NCBI RefSeq assembly: GCF_023715145.1 | Contig: NZ_JAMBNP010000002.1 | Span: 1 to 64,000, forward strand | Source: Paenibacillus glycanilyticus | GTDB lineage: Bacteria; Bacillota; Bacilli; Paenibacillales; Paenibacillaceae | Direction of reading: 5' to 3' | Length of the DNA stretch: 64,000 nucleotides | Part shown: positions 43,101-52,174 of the stretch, piece by piece | Layout: each line of letters begins with the position of its first letter | Numbering within the stretch: the stretch's first letter is position 1 | The notes under the pieces: generated by a model | The model's database searches: none | Told to the model about the DNA's origin: nothing | What the model saw: only the letters and a program-made list of their open reading frames with translations | Program-made: the position numbers and the translations under genes

Positions 43101-43776
43101 GCTCGCGGGCATTTACCGTATCGACGAGAGCGGCAAGGCCGTCTGGATTGGCGGCGAGTACGCAAACGGCAGCTTTACGGCTTCGGTTAATCAACCCGGC
43201 AAGTATATCGTCTTGGCATACAACAAGCCTTATTCGGACGTGTCTTCAACCAACTGGGCGTACGATTACGTACAGGAGCTTTCGTTCCGAGGCATCGTAA
43301 ATGGCATCAGCGAGGTTAAATTCGGAGCAAATCAGCCAACGACGCGCGCGGAATTCGTGACCCTGCTCGCTAGAGCTCTTGGTCTTGCCGGCTCCGCTCC
43401 GACGGCTTCCAAGTTCAAGGACGTTAAAGCGGGAAGCTGGTATGCGGATGCCGTAGCCGCGGCCGTACAGGCGGGAATCGTGACAGGCATTACCGCCGAC
43501 CGCTTCGAGCCGGACAAACGAATCAGCCGCGAGGAAATGGCGGTCCTGATCATTCGCGCTCTCGAGTACAAGGAAGGCACTTCTATTCCGGACTCCGGCG
43601 AGGTTTCGTTCAAGGATGCCGGCAAGATCAGCGCATGGGCACAAGAAGCGATCGAGAAAGCGAACGCGCTAGGCATCATGACGGGCCGCGAGAACGGGCA
43701 ATTCGCTCCGCAAGCGAATGCAACCCGTCTGGAAAGCGCTAAGGTCATCTACGAAATATTGGAACAATTGAAATAA
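37183..43776 (+). CDS. giant surface protein: three lamin-tail domains, Ig-like modules, phosphoesterase, three SLH domains
   Basis: 2197 residues. Signal peptide 1-36. Lamin-tail domains start near residues 42, 372 and 664 (each begins PELLITEIV/PVLLISEIV/PSLLITELV and has W/YEYxExYNNS). Between them are Ig-like beta domains (ending in YYIEA). A calcineurin-type phosphoesterase spans about 1466-1716: SDTQ (1471), GDLVDD (1508), GNHD (1542), GTHEY (1624), GHLHG (1659), a complete dinuclear metal site with Q in place of the first H. A proline-rich linker at 1810-1838 leads to a beta region and three SLH domains (2013, 2077, 2142) that bind the pyruvylated cell-wall polymer. It acts outside, fixed to the wall, and probably frees phosphate from extracellular nucleotides or phosphodiesters. 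The start follows GTGAGGA. The next gene is a HupE-like metal permease. Confidence 0.95.
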   Translation: MNRLFKQARRRFIAGTMTVALVVTGLPIGASGTANAEAVPLEPELLITEIVANSPNYTPPGGSGTDDNAWEYVELYNNSDSALSLNDYVITRDSYNGGAHYEYLMEAGRVLEPHQTMVVKGQSNASDQATAADHNTLASFNSVYHTELPESQVAYMDQSSGGNLPNTGTQTVSVKRSSNKETVVSARYNDVDASGAPLINSSNNIDDSNGKSIVFAYNPLTGATAMTKLASKQAPTPGSLIAGQPVVDTDVPATVPPVLTHTPQATPIEPQNYSVTADVVSDGTLLSAKLYYKKAEESAYTSVPISFKDGESAITGVIPENAMQGTGKVNYYIEASNSAGTTRSPSAADSFYELQIAQPEQPEEPEPGQPPVLLISEIVFNTPNIGSGDVNAWEYFEIYNNSHEPIALQDYQIHYFNGSALAYQWTFRDNKTIQPNKTMVVRAYYGDEQNGSLDKFNGAYNVSLTDSDIVSFDHPSGNLINANEHTVSIVKKTGDAVDTIVSAKYNDGCPAEAATNCDDLNNTSVIYKVDGQTTKQMEKVGSKVAPTPGSLVADQLSPHIEHALAAGSTLEKDLPISAVITSAAGSIQGAKLYFKTDKDADYTSVNMNAGTEDRYSAVIPKEAIGKESEFLYYYIEATDGVHARKNPFSGDPYKIKVFHSVSDDAPSLLITELVPDDKGSDMYEYIEVYNNANRSVNLKDYTIYYEFSHGATIRWDLTEDFVLPSEQAAIIWVKSDLSLDKSLADFNAHWSSVTGSAVNLTTSQLTSLYSIGMDNTAEGRILIAPDAADWVGHWGGAISQAWYNVAKDEVNDDGKSVVYEYPKGDPNPQFLNRMFERSAGQTATPGAIVEGQVPALSIEIPEDTAKPVISHEAPSGSQPFGSLTITANITDDVKVDRATLLFKRTGDSAYQEVNLLRSLTNPNEYSTAIAADKMLGAGAIEYFIEAADGQNVARSTDGGTALYKVTFEPKSGLWLDVAPNSFLKGNARIQGNALEAGRALDLKADSQTLAGEKALSDNAYLTFNADNMEKSFNDGLYVNGQLVSTFPNVSYLAPHVATVPKSLLKPGSNVLLVTAGNKLDPLGKEGNNDDYRIENIKFLLGSGEQAAITARGKVLDKDQYTVVDPAKRQKVGDSSGYFEYLELTVNLPESMFYGKAATIDTKTLSDGEHLFEVSDAEAGTKASVSAIVDNTIPVFEEFSVKDGETYSGNITLNIKATDATSGIGTTTATLDGKAVTLPSQVKASGLSTGEHIFRVTVKDNAGNEAVRAATFSVGNEIPSKSFEPTPKDNATNVSQNAQLSVKVSDPNGDAMDVSFREAFRYNYSNRSDIEGFSNSTDREPPLELSPAGETAITAEAVNQVKAVDGTYFVTNADGLFPYQRYDFKLDQEPVDIANVEVVWTGHSLPDRQVTLYTWNYNTSKWVRAASGVGAEDFELKATVSVQDMVKDNTIHVLVQDLVPTAEDGVDFSFAWASDTQYYSDSYPEIYDKEMKYVADMKDEKKISYLIHTGDLVDDFNRPDEWKVASDSMKRLEDAGVPYGVVTGNHDVNHDESNYTEYWKYFGRERFEDQPYYGDDLNNNRDHYDLISVKGQDFLIMYLGWNIQDNTVEWANEVLKKYPDRYVIIGTHEYISPTGAYSGQGEMIWNEIVAKNDNVKMVLCGHLHGVAYNVKHVENSDRVVIEMLADYQSGPQGGQGYMRFLEFNLAANQIHVTTYSAYMNDSNFFEEEGKDDFLLPYKTQDPSKQVATDFVGVNVYGSKEIGSQANVASGGAAAASWPNRSGNTIYNWYAIATDRNGDSAASDIWSFSTGSSTVPPTSPTNPTPPSSPDPNPDVTVISPNAIPATGEVTLKPDAGKKGIALSGDTLAKIGSREVRIETGNNGIVTIPSEVLKSLGGKLGDGGQLVVQLNEIAQTLVDQAENAAGAERKAVMEAKGATLQLSFGLRDKSGKLTDIGALPSQIKIELKADAIDNVKLAGIYRIDESGKAVWIGGEYANGSFTASVNQPGKYIVLAYNKPYSDVSSTNWAYDYVQELSFRGIVNGISEVKFGANQPTTRAEFVTLLARALGLAGSAPTASKFKDVKAGSWYADAVAAAVQAGIVTGITADRFEPDKRISREEMAVLIIRALEYKEGTSIPDSGEVSFKDAGKISAWAQEAIEKANALGIMTGRENGQFAPQANATRLESAKVIYEILEQLK

Positions 43777-43789
43777 CCGGCAGCTATCG

Positions 43790-43839
43790 CCGAGCCGGCG
43801 CATAGGGACTCTAGTCTCCTTTGCTCCGGCTCGGGTTTT
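43790..43839 (+). terminator. terminator of the giant phosphoesterase gene
   Basis: CCGAGCCGG and CCGGCTCGG enclose a second small stem (GGGACT/AGTCTC), followed by T4. Confidence 0.75.
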
Positions 43840-43963
43840 ACCTAAATATAAGGAAGTATAATTTTTCTCGATACGGGGCTTATATTTCAATCGCGAAACG
43901 TATGCTGCTCCTCCTAAGGCCGGCGCAACCGTTTACGCTAGTCCAAGGAGGTTTGTTCCATTT

Positions 43964-45085
43964 ATGAAAAAGGCGACTGCGCTATTGGCCGTCTGTCTGT
44001 TCCTGTTTGGCATTGTTCCGCATGCGTACGCGCATATGAACACCTACGGCTATTCGGACATTAACGTGAATGGCGGGCAGATTGAATACGATTTGTATTT
44101 GGATATTACGGAAGTATCCCAGTGGATGGATATGCGCTCCGGCGGAGTGTTCATTATCGATCCCGGTAAATCTTCGCCGGCTGAAGGGGAAGTGTCGTGG
44201 ACGGAAGAGGATTTGCGCCCGCTTATTGCGGAATCGCTTGTGCTGAAGGCTGGCGACGAAGCTCTGGAGCCGAAGATCAGCGATATTGCCGCCAAGGATA
44301 GAAACAACGGCTTATGCTTGTTCATGAAGCTTACCTATGAGCTCCCAAGCGGTGCTTCCGAGTATAGGATCGATTATAACTTTTTCTTCGATACCGATCC
44401 GGCACATCAGAACTTCGCGACAATCCGAGAAGCGGATTCCTCCAAGGATATCGTATTTAACAGCAGCAACAAGACGGTGACCGAGAAGCTTGGGGCATCG
44501 GCCGCGGATGCGTCCAGTACGACGGTTGAAGTACCGAACTGGCTCATGTCGATGTGGGAGTATATGCGGATTGGCTTTGAGCATATCTTGAGCGGAATCG
44601 ATCATCTGCTCTTTATTGCCGCACTTGTCATCGCGAAGCAGCGCAAACGGGATTACGTGAAGGTGCTGACGGCGTTTACGATCGGGCACAGCTTGACGAT
44701 CGCGCTTTCGGCCCTTGAGCTTGTAAATCTGCCTCCCGCATTCGTTGAGCCCGTAATTGCGCTAAGCATCGCTTATGTGGCGGTCGAGAATATTTGGCTC
44801 AAAAAGGTGAAGCGCCGCTGGATCATTGCCATGGGCTTTGGCCTGATCCATGGCTTCGGGTTCGCCGAGGTGCTGCGCGGCGCAATGAGCGACCGATTCC
44901 TGTTGACCTTGTTCTCCTTTAACGTTGGCGTCGAAGTCGGTCAATTGGCGGTTCTGGCCGTGTTGCTTCCGCTGCTCATTTGGGTCGGCCGCTTCAAAGC
45001 TTACAAGTACGCGAATTACGCGGCCTCCTCGTTTGTCGCCATAATCGGACTCTATTGGTTTGTAACGCGGATTATTGAAGGCTAA
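43964..45085 (+). CDS. HupE/UreJ_2-family metal permease with extracytoplasmic domain
   Basis: A 373-residue protein. Signal peptide 1-23 (ending AYA-HMN), an extracellular beta domain (about 24-180, EYDLYLDITEVSQW and EYRIDYNFFFDT), then six to seven membrane helices carrying the HupE signatures: IGFEHILSGIDHLLFIAALV, FTIGHSLTIALSAL, IHGFGFAEVL and FSFNVGVEVGQLAVL. The conserved H-x-x-x-G-x-D-H and HGFGFA histidines are the metal path. HupE/UreJ proteins take up nickel or cobalt, perhaps also other divalent metals. It is behind the metal-dependent phosphoesterase gene but a terminator lies between them, so functional linkage is only suggested. RBS AAGGAGG. Confidence 0.9.
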   Translation: MKKATALLAVCLFLFGIVPHAYAHMNTYGYSDINVNGGQIEYDLYLDITEVSQWMDMRSGGVFIIDPGKSSPAEGEVSWTEEDLRPLIAESLVLKAGDEALEPKISDIAAKDRNNGLCLFMKLTYELPSGASEYRIDYNFFFDTDPAHQNFATIREADSSKDIVFNSSNKTVTEKLGASAADASSTTVEVPNWLMSMWEYMRIGFEHILSGIDHLLFIAALVIAKQRKRDYVKVLTAFTIGHSLTIALSALELVNLPPAFVEPVIALSIAYVAVENIWLKKVKRRWIIAMGFGLIHGFGFAEVLRGAMSDRFLLTLFSFNVGVEVGQLAVLAVLLPLLIWVGRFKAYKYANYAASSFVAIIGLYWFVTRIIEG

Positions 45086-45103
45086 TCTCTGAACCATTGG
45101 ACG

Positions 45104-45207
45104 AACGTTCTCCCTTTTAAGAAAAACTTAATGTTTTCCCTAGGTATTATTAAATAGTTTTTCTTATCCTATTGTTTAGATGGTACAGGAGGAGAAGGGA
45201 GAACGTT
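45104..45207 (+). promoter_or_regulatory. nested inverted repeats covering the RBS of the next gene
   Basis: Outer arms AACGTTCTCCC (45104-45114) and GGGAGAACGTT (45197-45207) are exact complements. Inner arms AAGAAAAACT (45119-45128) and AGTTTTTCTT (45156-45165) are too. The right outer arm contains the GGGAG that serves ATG 45213, so a folded transcript would hide it. The inner stem may also end the hupE-like transcript. Confidence 0.5.
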
Positions 45208-45212
45208 TCTCT

Positions 45213-45461
45213 ATGGACTGGCAGATCAAGATCTCTATCTTGCGGCGATATGAGACCTATTGTTATCAGATTTGTTATTACCTTATCCAGAACGAGTCTA
45301 ATGCTTCCCAGGCAGCTAAGGAGGCGTTGCTCAGCATCGCCGTCGATGCTTTCTTCTTTACGGATTCGGACGAGACGCGCAGGGAAAAGATCCGTCGCAT
45401 CAGTATCGACAAGTCGTTGTTGTGGCAAGGAAATGGACTCAGAAACAATACAGTGGTATAG
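45213..45461 (+). CDS. small sigma-region-like protein of unknown function
   Basis: An 82-residue protein; ATG 45213 is preferred to 45180, which would include the RBS-like GGAGGAGAAGGGAG as coding. The sequence MDWQIKISILRRYETYCYQIC then YYLIQNESNASQAAKEALLS resembles the first helices of sigma-70 region 2 as found in Paenibacillus small proteins; there is no region 4, so it cannot be a full sigma factor. It may be an adaptor or a remnant. The inverted repeat over its RBS suggests translational control. Confidence 0.6.
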   Translation: MDWQIKISILRRYETYCYQICYYLIQNESNASQAAKEALLSIAVDAFFFTDSDETRREKIRRISIDKSLLWQGNGLRNNTVV

Positions 45462-45476
45462 GCTGTCCCCCAAATA

Positions 45477-45516
45477 AAAAACCTCTTCTTCCGTTATACG
45501 GAGAAGAGGTTTTGCT
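45477..45516. terminator. bidirectional intrinsic terminator
   Basis: AAAACCTCTTCT...CCG and CGGAGAAGAGGTTTT form a 14-bp stem around TTATA. It separates the small plus-strand gene from the convergent gdhA. Confidence 0.85.
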
Positions 45517-45535
45517 GATTATTATCCCTTTAGTC

Positions 45536-46957
<1,422 letters not shown>

Positions 46958-47065
46958 TCACTTTTTAAATTAGTAGTTTAATATTAATATCAAATAATTA
47001 ATCGCAACAATATTCAGATAAGATAAAGTTGATGCGTTTTGCGCATGAGGGATAGGGGATTTACT

Positions 47066-47965
47066 GTGGAAATTAGACAAATGCGATATTTTGTGGAAGT
47101 TGCGAAGAGAGAGCATGTGACAGAAGCCGCCAACGTCCTGCATGTTGCACAATCCTCTGTCAGCCGGCAGCTGGCGCAATTGGAAAGCGAATTAGGGGTG
47201 GATTTGTTTATTCGCAAGGGACGGAGAGTCAAGCTCACTCCGATAGGCAAGATCCTTCTGCAGCGCGTCGAGCAGATGCTGAACATGATGAACGAGGCCG
47301 AAAGAGAAGTGAAGGAATATTTGGATCCGGAAAAAGGGGTCGTTCGGATTGCCTTTCCGATCAGCCTGGCCGCGCATGTACTGCCCAAAGCCATCTATGC
47401 TTTCCGCAAGCGGTATCCGGAGGCCAAATTTCAGATGAGGCAAGCCCTCTATCATGATCTGGTTGACGGGGTGATGAACGGCGAATACAATCTGGCGATG
47501 ATTGCCCCGCTGCCAAGCGAAGATAAACATATCAAGCAAAAGCTGCTGTTTAAAGAACAGATTGTGTCGCTTTTGCCCGTTCATCATCCGCTTGCCAACC
47601 GGCCTAGCATACAGCTGTCGGAGATTAGGAATGAATCCTTTGTCACCCTCCCCGAAGGAACTATTTTCCGGGAAATTGTATTAAAGGCTTGCAGTGAAAT
47701 AGGCTTCACGCCCCATATTGCCTTTGAAGGGGATGATATTGATGCGCTCAAAGGGCTGGTGTCGGCGGGACTTGGAATCGCCCTGATGCCGGAAGTCACC
47801 TTGGTTGAGAGCATTCCGCAATCGACCGTAAAAGTTCCTTTGGCAGATCCGGCCGTAACTCGAAGCATCGGAATCATCTGCCCGGCAGAGCGCAAGCTGC
47901 TTCCGACGGAGCAATTGTTTTACCGTTTTGTTTCGGAATTTTATACGGAGGACTATAAACTATAG
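47066..47965 (+). CDS. gltC: GltC-like LysR regulator of glutamate synthesis
   Basis: A 299-residue protein; GTG 47066 follows AGGGGA and gives MEIRQMRYFVEVAKREHVTE, the standard GltC start; a longer frame to 47039 is not needed. The HTH is AANVLHVAQSSVSRQLAQLE, and RKGRRVKLTPIGK, KEYLDPEKGVVRIAFPISLA and GDDIDALKGLVSAGLGIALMPE follow GltC block by block as I recall it. GltC activates glutamate synthase genes in Bacillus and its activity depends on glutamate dehydrogenase/2-oxoglutarate. Here it is next to gdhA, not gltA, so it probably controls gdhA. The terminator follows. Confidence 0.9.
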   Translation: MEIRQMRYFVEVAKREHVTEAANVLHVAQSSVSRQLAQLESELGVDLFIRKGRRVKLTPIGKILLQRVEQMLNMMNEAEREVKEYLDPEKGVVRIAFPISLAAHVLPKAIYAFRKRYPEAKFQMRQALYHDLVDGVMNGEYNLAMIAPLPSEDKHIKQKLLFKEQIVSLLPVHHPLANRPSIQLSEIRNESFVTLPEGTIFREIVLKACSEIGFTPHIAFEGDDIDALKGLVSAGLGIALMPEVTLVESIPQSTVKVPLADPAVTRSIGIICPAERKLLPTEQLFYRFVSEFYTEDYKL

Positions 47966-47973
47966 AACGAGCG

Positions 47974-48001
47974 AAACTCCTTGATCATCAAGGAGTTTTT
48001 T
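47974..48001 (+). terminator. intrinsic terminator
   Basis: AAACTCCTTGAT and ATCAAGGAGTTT, followed by T6, after gltC. Confidence 0.88.
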
Positions 48002-48100
48002 GTTGCCCAAACGCCGCGCTTTAATCTTCCGCTGAGAATAATTGGGAGGCCAATAGCGAAAGATACGGTTAACTAAAATGCCGATTCGAGGAAACGACAC

Positions 48101-49594
48101 ATGACGGTCAATAAAAAAACAGACCCTAAGGAAATTGTGCAATTGCTGCAGCAATTGAAGCAGTCCAGCGATTTTCAGACGATTCAACCCGCTGTTGGGG
48201 ACAAACAGTTGAGTATCTCCTATTTTAAAACCATGATTGACGAAAGGCTGCTTCAGTCGAATGTCATTCTCTCCTTGCAAGATCGCGCGCTGGATTCAGA
48301 TTTCAAGCAGCTTGAGGATTTAAAAACCTGGATTCCGATTGAGGATATAGAAATCACGGATCAGGTTGACCGCATTCAAGCCAAGCTATTGAGAGGCTGC
48401 GCAATTGCTTCTCTTGATCAGGATGCCGGCAGATATGCGTTGATCCATTTGGGAAGTATAGAGGGCTTGCGGAAAAACAACGATACGGAGAACGAATTCA
48501 GCGTTGTTGGTCCGAAGGTAGGACTTGTAGAGGATCTCGACATCAACATCGGCTTGTTGCGCTCACAGATCAATATCCCGACCTTGGTTGTCAAAGAGAT
48601 AATAGTCGGCACGACCTCGAAAACAAGAGTGGCCATCGTTTATATAGATGACGTGACCAATAAGAAATACGTCCAGACGGTACAGCAAAGGCTGGAGCGA
48701 ATCGACTATGACGTCATTTTTGATACATCCCAATTAGACCAGCTTATCTCGGACAACTCCCTGACACCGTTTCCATTATTTTTATCGACGGAACGCCGGG
48801 ACCGGGTTGTATACGCGCTGATCACCGGCCAAGTTGCGGTTATTAGCGACGGATCGCCTTATTCCATTACGGGCCCTTCAACCTTGTTCGATTTCTTCCT
48901 TTCGCCGGAAGACTACTATCTGCCTTGGGTTTTGGGCTCCTTTTTCAGAATGATTCGTATTTTTGGCGTTATTTTTTCGTTATTTGCAACCTCCATGTAT
49001 ATCGCCGTTACTACTTTTCATTACGAGGTTATTCCGAGGGATTTACTCGAGCCGTTGATATTCTCGAGAAGAAACGTACCGTTTCCGCCGCTCCTTGAAG
49101 TGCTTTTTCTGGAGATTACGATTGAATTTCTCCGGGAGGCGGGAGCCAGGCTTCCAACAAAGATTGGCCAGACCTTGGGCATCGTAGGCGGTATCGTTAT
49201 TGGTCAAGCGACGGTTCTGGCAGGCCTGACAAGCAATATTCTGGTCATTATCGTAGCCTTCTCGGCGCTGGCTTCGTTTGCGACGCCAATCTATAAGATG
49301 TCTAATGCGATTCGATTTCTGCGGTTCCCGATGATTTTTGCCTCATCGATTTGGGGAGCGCTCGGAATGTTTATCGGGATCGGATTTCTGCTTGTCCACC
49401 TTTCCCGTCTGACCTCATTAGGCATGCCGTATCTCGTGCCTATTCACCCTTTGAGAGTTAGGGACCTCAGAGACAGCTTTATACGTCCGTCGTATCAGTT
49501 CATTAACAAGCGGCCGGGCTATTTAAGAACGGAATCTACCGTGAAGTACAAGCCCGGGAAGGTAAAGAGAAGGAACGATCTTGATCGAGAATGA
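48101..49594 (+). CDS. spore germinant receptor A subunit (GerA/GerKA-type)
   Basis: A 497-residue membrane protein with a long N-terminal cytoplasmic domain (to about 280) and four to five membrane helices. Typical blocks: SISYFKTMIDERLLQSNVI, RGCAIASLDQDAGRYALIHL-like stretch, TERRDRVVYALITGQVAVIS with DGSP, YLPWVLGSFFRMIRIFGVIF, EFLREAGARLPTKIGQTLGI with VGGIVIGQA, and ATPIYKMSNAIRFLRFPMI. It is the ion-channel-forming germinant sensor subunit in the inner spore membrane. It is the first gene of an A-C-B operon with spacings of 15 and 36 bases. RBS GAGGAAA. Confidence 0.95.
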   Translation: MTVNKKTDPKEIVQLLQQLKQSSDFQTIQPAVGDKQLSISYFKTMIDERLLQSNVILSLQDRALDSDFKQLEDLKTWIPIEDIEITDQVDRIQAKLLRGCAIASLDQDAGRYALIHLGSIEGLRKNNDTENEFSVVGPKVGLVEDLDINIGLLRSQINIPTLVVKEIIVGTTSKTRVAIVYIDDVTNKKYVQTVQQRLERIDYDVIFDTSQLDQLISDNSLTPFPLFLSTERRDRVVYALITGQVAVISDGSPYSITGPSTLFDFFLSPEDYYLPWVLGSFFRMIRIFGVIFSLFATSMYIAVTTFHYEVIPRDLLEPLIFSRRNVPFPPLLEVLFLEITIEFLREAGARLPTKIGQTLGIVGGIVIGQATVLAGLTSNILVIIVAFSALASFATPIYKMSNAIRFLRFPMIFASSIWGALGMFIGIGFLLVHLSRLTSLGMPYLVPIHPLRVRDLRDSFIRPSYQFINKRPGYLRTESTVKYKPGKVKRRNDLDRE

Positions 49595-49609
49595 TGGAAG
49601 AAAGCAGGA

Positions 49610-50701
49610 ATGATGGAGTTGAGAAGCAGGACCCTCCTGATTGTCGCGTTATGCATGCTGCTTGCGGCATGCGGCGATACCAACGTTGTAAACAGCATTA
49701 AATTTGTCCAAACCATAGGCTACGATGCCGCCAAGAACGGGGTTACCAGCAGCGCGGTTATAGCCAACTACGAAGAACAAGGAAAGTTGAAGCTGGAATT
49801 TTACGTGACGGAATCCAAGTCCGTCTATGACACCATGCCCAAGCTTAACATGAAGCTGGACTTCCCGATCGAATACGGGCAGCTGAGGATGGCGTTATTC
49901 GGAGACAGCTTCGCGCGCAGAGGGATAGCGACGGCAATCGAAAGTTTGATCCGTGATCCCAAAATTTCCGCGAGAGCGCATATAGGCGTTGCGGATAGAG
50001 ATGCCTTGGAGATGCTTAACATTGCCGAGAATAAGCGCGATCCCTATTTTTTGTCCGATTTGCTGGAACAGAATATGAAGTTTGGGAATTTGCCGAGGAT
50101 GAATCTTCACTCGACGTTTTTTAATTATTATGGCAGCGGAAGGGATTTCTTTTTGCCGCATTTCACCATTGAACGAGATGAAATCAAACTTGACGGCTTA
50201 GCCTTGTTTAAAGGCGATAAATATAAAGTCAAAATTGGCGTTACAGATTCCTTCTTGCTGAAATTGCTGCTGGAAGACTCCTTGAACGGGAGCATCATGG
50301 TTCCCGTGGCAGGCGGGAATCAAACCCGCCAGGAGTATTTCCTGATGAACAGCATCAAATCCAAACCAACCTATAAGGTGATCCGTGCCGGTTATCCGGC
50401 CTCCATTGCTATTCACGTGAATCTTAAAGCCCAAGTTAAGGATGTTCCTCAATGGATTGATCTTACTTCGGAGGATGAGCTTGCCTTGCTTGAAAAAAGC
50501 ATTGAGGACTACTGCGTGAAGGAAATACAGAATTTGATCTCCTTATGCAAGAGCAACGAAGTGGATCCGCTGGGCTTGGGAGACCTGATAAGAAGCCGTT
50601 CGAAGAATTGGGATTCACGGCAATTTGATAAGCATTATAAGGAATTAACAACGACGGTAGTCGTGAAAGCGCGCATTATCCGGACCGGCGCTAGCGGGTA
50701 G
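49610..50701 (+). CDS. spore germinant receptor C subunit lipoprotein (GerC-type)
   Basis: A 363-residue lipoprotein: signal peptide and lipobox LLAAC (cysteine at residue 21) directly from ATG 49610. Typical GerC features follow: NSIKFVQTIGYDAAKNGVTS, EYGQLRMALFGDSFARRGIA, IESLIRDPKISARAHIGVAD, a middle domain and the C-terminal ESIEDYCVKEIQNLI-like helix (KSIEDYCVKEIQNLISLCK) before WDSRQFDKHYKEL. It is attached to the outer face of the inner spore membrane beside the A and B subunits and is needed for germinant response. Confidence 0.94.
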   Translation: MMELRSRTLLIVALCMLLAACGDTNVVNSIKFVQTIGYDAAKNGVTSSAVIANYEEQGKLKLEFYVTESKSVYDTMPKLNMKLDFPIEYGQLRMALFGDSFARRGIATAIESLIRDPKISARAHIGVADRDALEMLNIAENKRDPYFLSDLLEQNMKFGNLPRMNLHSTFFNYYGSGRDFFLPHFTIERDEIKLDGLALFKGDKYKVKIGVTDSFLLKLLLEDSLNGSIMVPVAGGNQTRQEYFLMNSIKSKPTYKVIRAGYPASIAIHVNLKAQVKDVPQWIDLTSEDELALLEKSIEDYCVKEIQNLISLCKSNEVDPLGLGDLIRSRSKNWDSRQFDKHYKELTTTVVVKARIIRTGASG

Positions 50702-50737
50702 GACGTAAAGCCATTCTCTTTGGGAGGTGACAACAGA

Positions 50738-51853
50738 TTGAGCCAGGTAACCAGCGAACAGTATACAATATCTCCCTACTTAATTATTTTTCCCCTTTAT
50801 GTGGGCATGGTGGGAGTTGGAATACTGACTTACCAAAGAAGAGTAATGGAGCACGCCGGTTATAATTCATGGGTCTCCCTAATAATAACGGGGCTTAGCA
50901 TGCACCTCCTCCTATGGATGCTTTACAAAATCTTATCATCCATCGAGGACTCGCGTGATATCGTGGCCATTAATCATAAGCTCTTCGGAAAATGGCTGGG
51001 GAACCTGATCAACCTGGCTATTGTGCTCTATTTTGTTCTTGGGGCATTTGTGAAATTTAAAGTTTATGTCGAAATGATTCAAGTTTGGTTGTTTCCCAGC
51101 ATGAACTTTCTACCCGTCAGTATCGTTATTCTTTTGATCGTATACTATGCGGTCTCGGGAGGTCTCCGGTCCGTTACGGGAATCGCGGTTTGGGCGACGA
51201 TGATTTCATGCCTTTCTATAGTCCCGCAGGTATCGCTTACCTTTCCGTATTTGCATCCGATGAACCTGCTTCCGCTGTTCAATCATTCGGCTACGGATAT
51301 TCTGCTCTCCTCCAAAGATATGGGATTCGAGTACCTGGGGTTTGAGACGCTCCTATTTATCTATCCGTTTGTGAAGACGCCGGAAAAGTCGCAAAAATGG
51401 GCGCATTTGATCATGATCCTGGTTACCTTATTGTACTTAATGATCCTGATTCTGGCCTTTATGTTTTTCACCGAGGAACAGCTGCTGCATACCATTTGGC
51501 CAACGCTCAATATGATAGGCATCTTTGAAGTTCCGCTGCTCCAAAGGCTGGAGTATATGGCTGTATCGCTATGGTTTATCAAGATTATTGCCGGCATTTC
51601 CATTTTTATATGGGCGGCATGCCGGGGTATGAAGCTCGCCTTTCACTTTAGACCGCGGATTAGCTTGATTGTTTTTCTCGCCGCCATTACCGTTTCAAGC
51701 TATTTCATCATCGATCACAGAACGGTTGAATGGGTTTCCAAGATGTACGCCAATGTTGGTCTCTATTTCATATACGCCTACATTCCGTTTATATTTCTAT
51801 GCGTGATGGTTCGGAAAAGATTGGCATCCAGAGCAACGCCCGCTAACGAATGA
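50738..51853 (+). CDS. spore germinant receptor B subunit (GerB-type permease)
   Basis: A 371-residue protein of the APC-like GerB family; TTG 50738 with GGGAGGTGA 8 bases upstream. Ten membrane helices. TISPYLIIFPLYVGMVGVGI, INHKLFGKWLGNLINLAIVL, PSMNFLPVSIVILLIVYYAV, DMGFEYLGFETLLFIYPFVK and EVPLLQRLEYMAVSLWFIKI are standard. The B subunit has the amino-acid-transporter fold that binds the germinant. The order A-C-B, rather than A-B-C, is also found in other Paenibacillus-like operons. Confidence 0.94.
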   Translation: MSQVTSEQYTISPYLIIFPLYVGMVGVGILTYQRRVMEHAGYNSWVSLIITGLSMHLLLWMLYKILSSIEDSRDIVAINHKLFGKWLGNLINLAIVLYFVLGAFVKFKVYVEMIQVWLFPSMNFLPVSIVILLIVYYAVSGGLRSVTGIAVWATMISCLSIVPQVSLTFPYLHPMNLLPLFNHSATDILLSSKDMGFEYLGFETLLFIYPFVKTPEKSQKWAHLIMILVTLLYLMILILAFMFFTEEQLLHTIWPTLNMIGIFEVPLLQRLEYMAVSLWFIKIIAGISIFIWAACRGMKLAFHFRPRISLIVFLAAITVSSYFIIDHRTVEWVSKMYANVGLYFIYAYIPFIFLCVMVRKRLASRATPANE

Positions 51854-51914
51854 TGGGCAATGATCCGATACAACATGATGGGGGTCTAATTATTTATTAG
51901 GCAGGAGGATGATG

Positions 51915-52091
51915 ATGGATATTCCGGCACTTTCCGTTTCCATGTCCCACAGCCAGCTGATGAACGATGTTGGAATCAGCTTGTTCAAAATGGCTAAGGA
52001 ACAAGCGACGCAGCAGTCGCAGCAGTTCGTGCAAATGATGGCTCAAAGCGTGCAGCCCCACCTGGGCGGCAACATCGATTTGCGCGCGTAA
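51915..52091 (+). CDS. YjfB-family putative motility protein
   Basis: A 58-residue protein; three ATGs in a row, 51915 being best spaced from AGGAGG (51903-51908). DIPALSVSMSHSQLMNDVGI opens the family pattern, and it ends PHLGGNIDLRA, as YjfB proteins do. The family is linked to motility by co-occurrence only. It follows the ger operon by 61 bases with its own RBS and terminator. Confidence 0.85.
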   Translation: MDIPALSVSMSHSQLMNDVGISLFKMAKEQATQQSQQFVQMMAQSVQPHLGGNIDLRA

Positions 52092-52108
52092 TAACGATAG
52101 GAGAGAGG

Positions 52109-52146
52109 CCGCCTTATGCGTCGACGAGACGCTGAGGCGGTTTTTT
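52109..52146 (+). terminator. intrinsic terminator
   Basis: CCGCCT and AGGCGG flank a second stem GCGTC/GACGC, followed by T6. Confidence 0.8.
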
Positions 52147-52174
52147 ATGGATATTTTTATTCTGAAAAAAGTGC

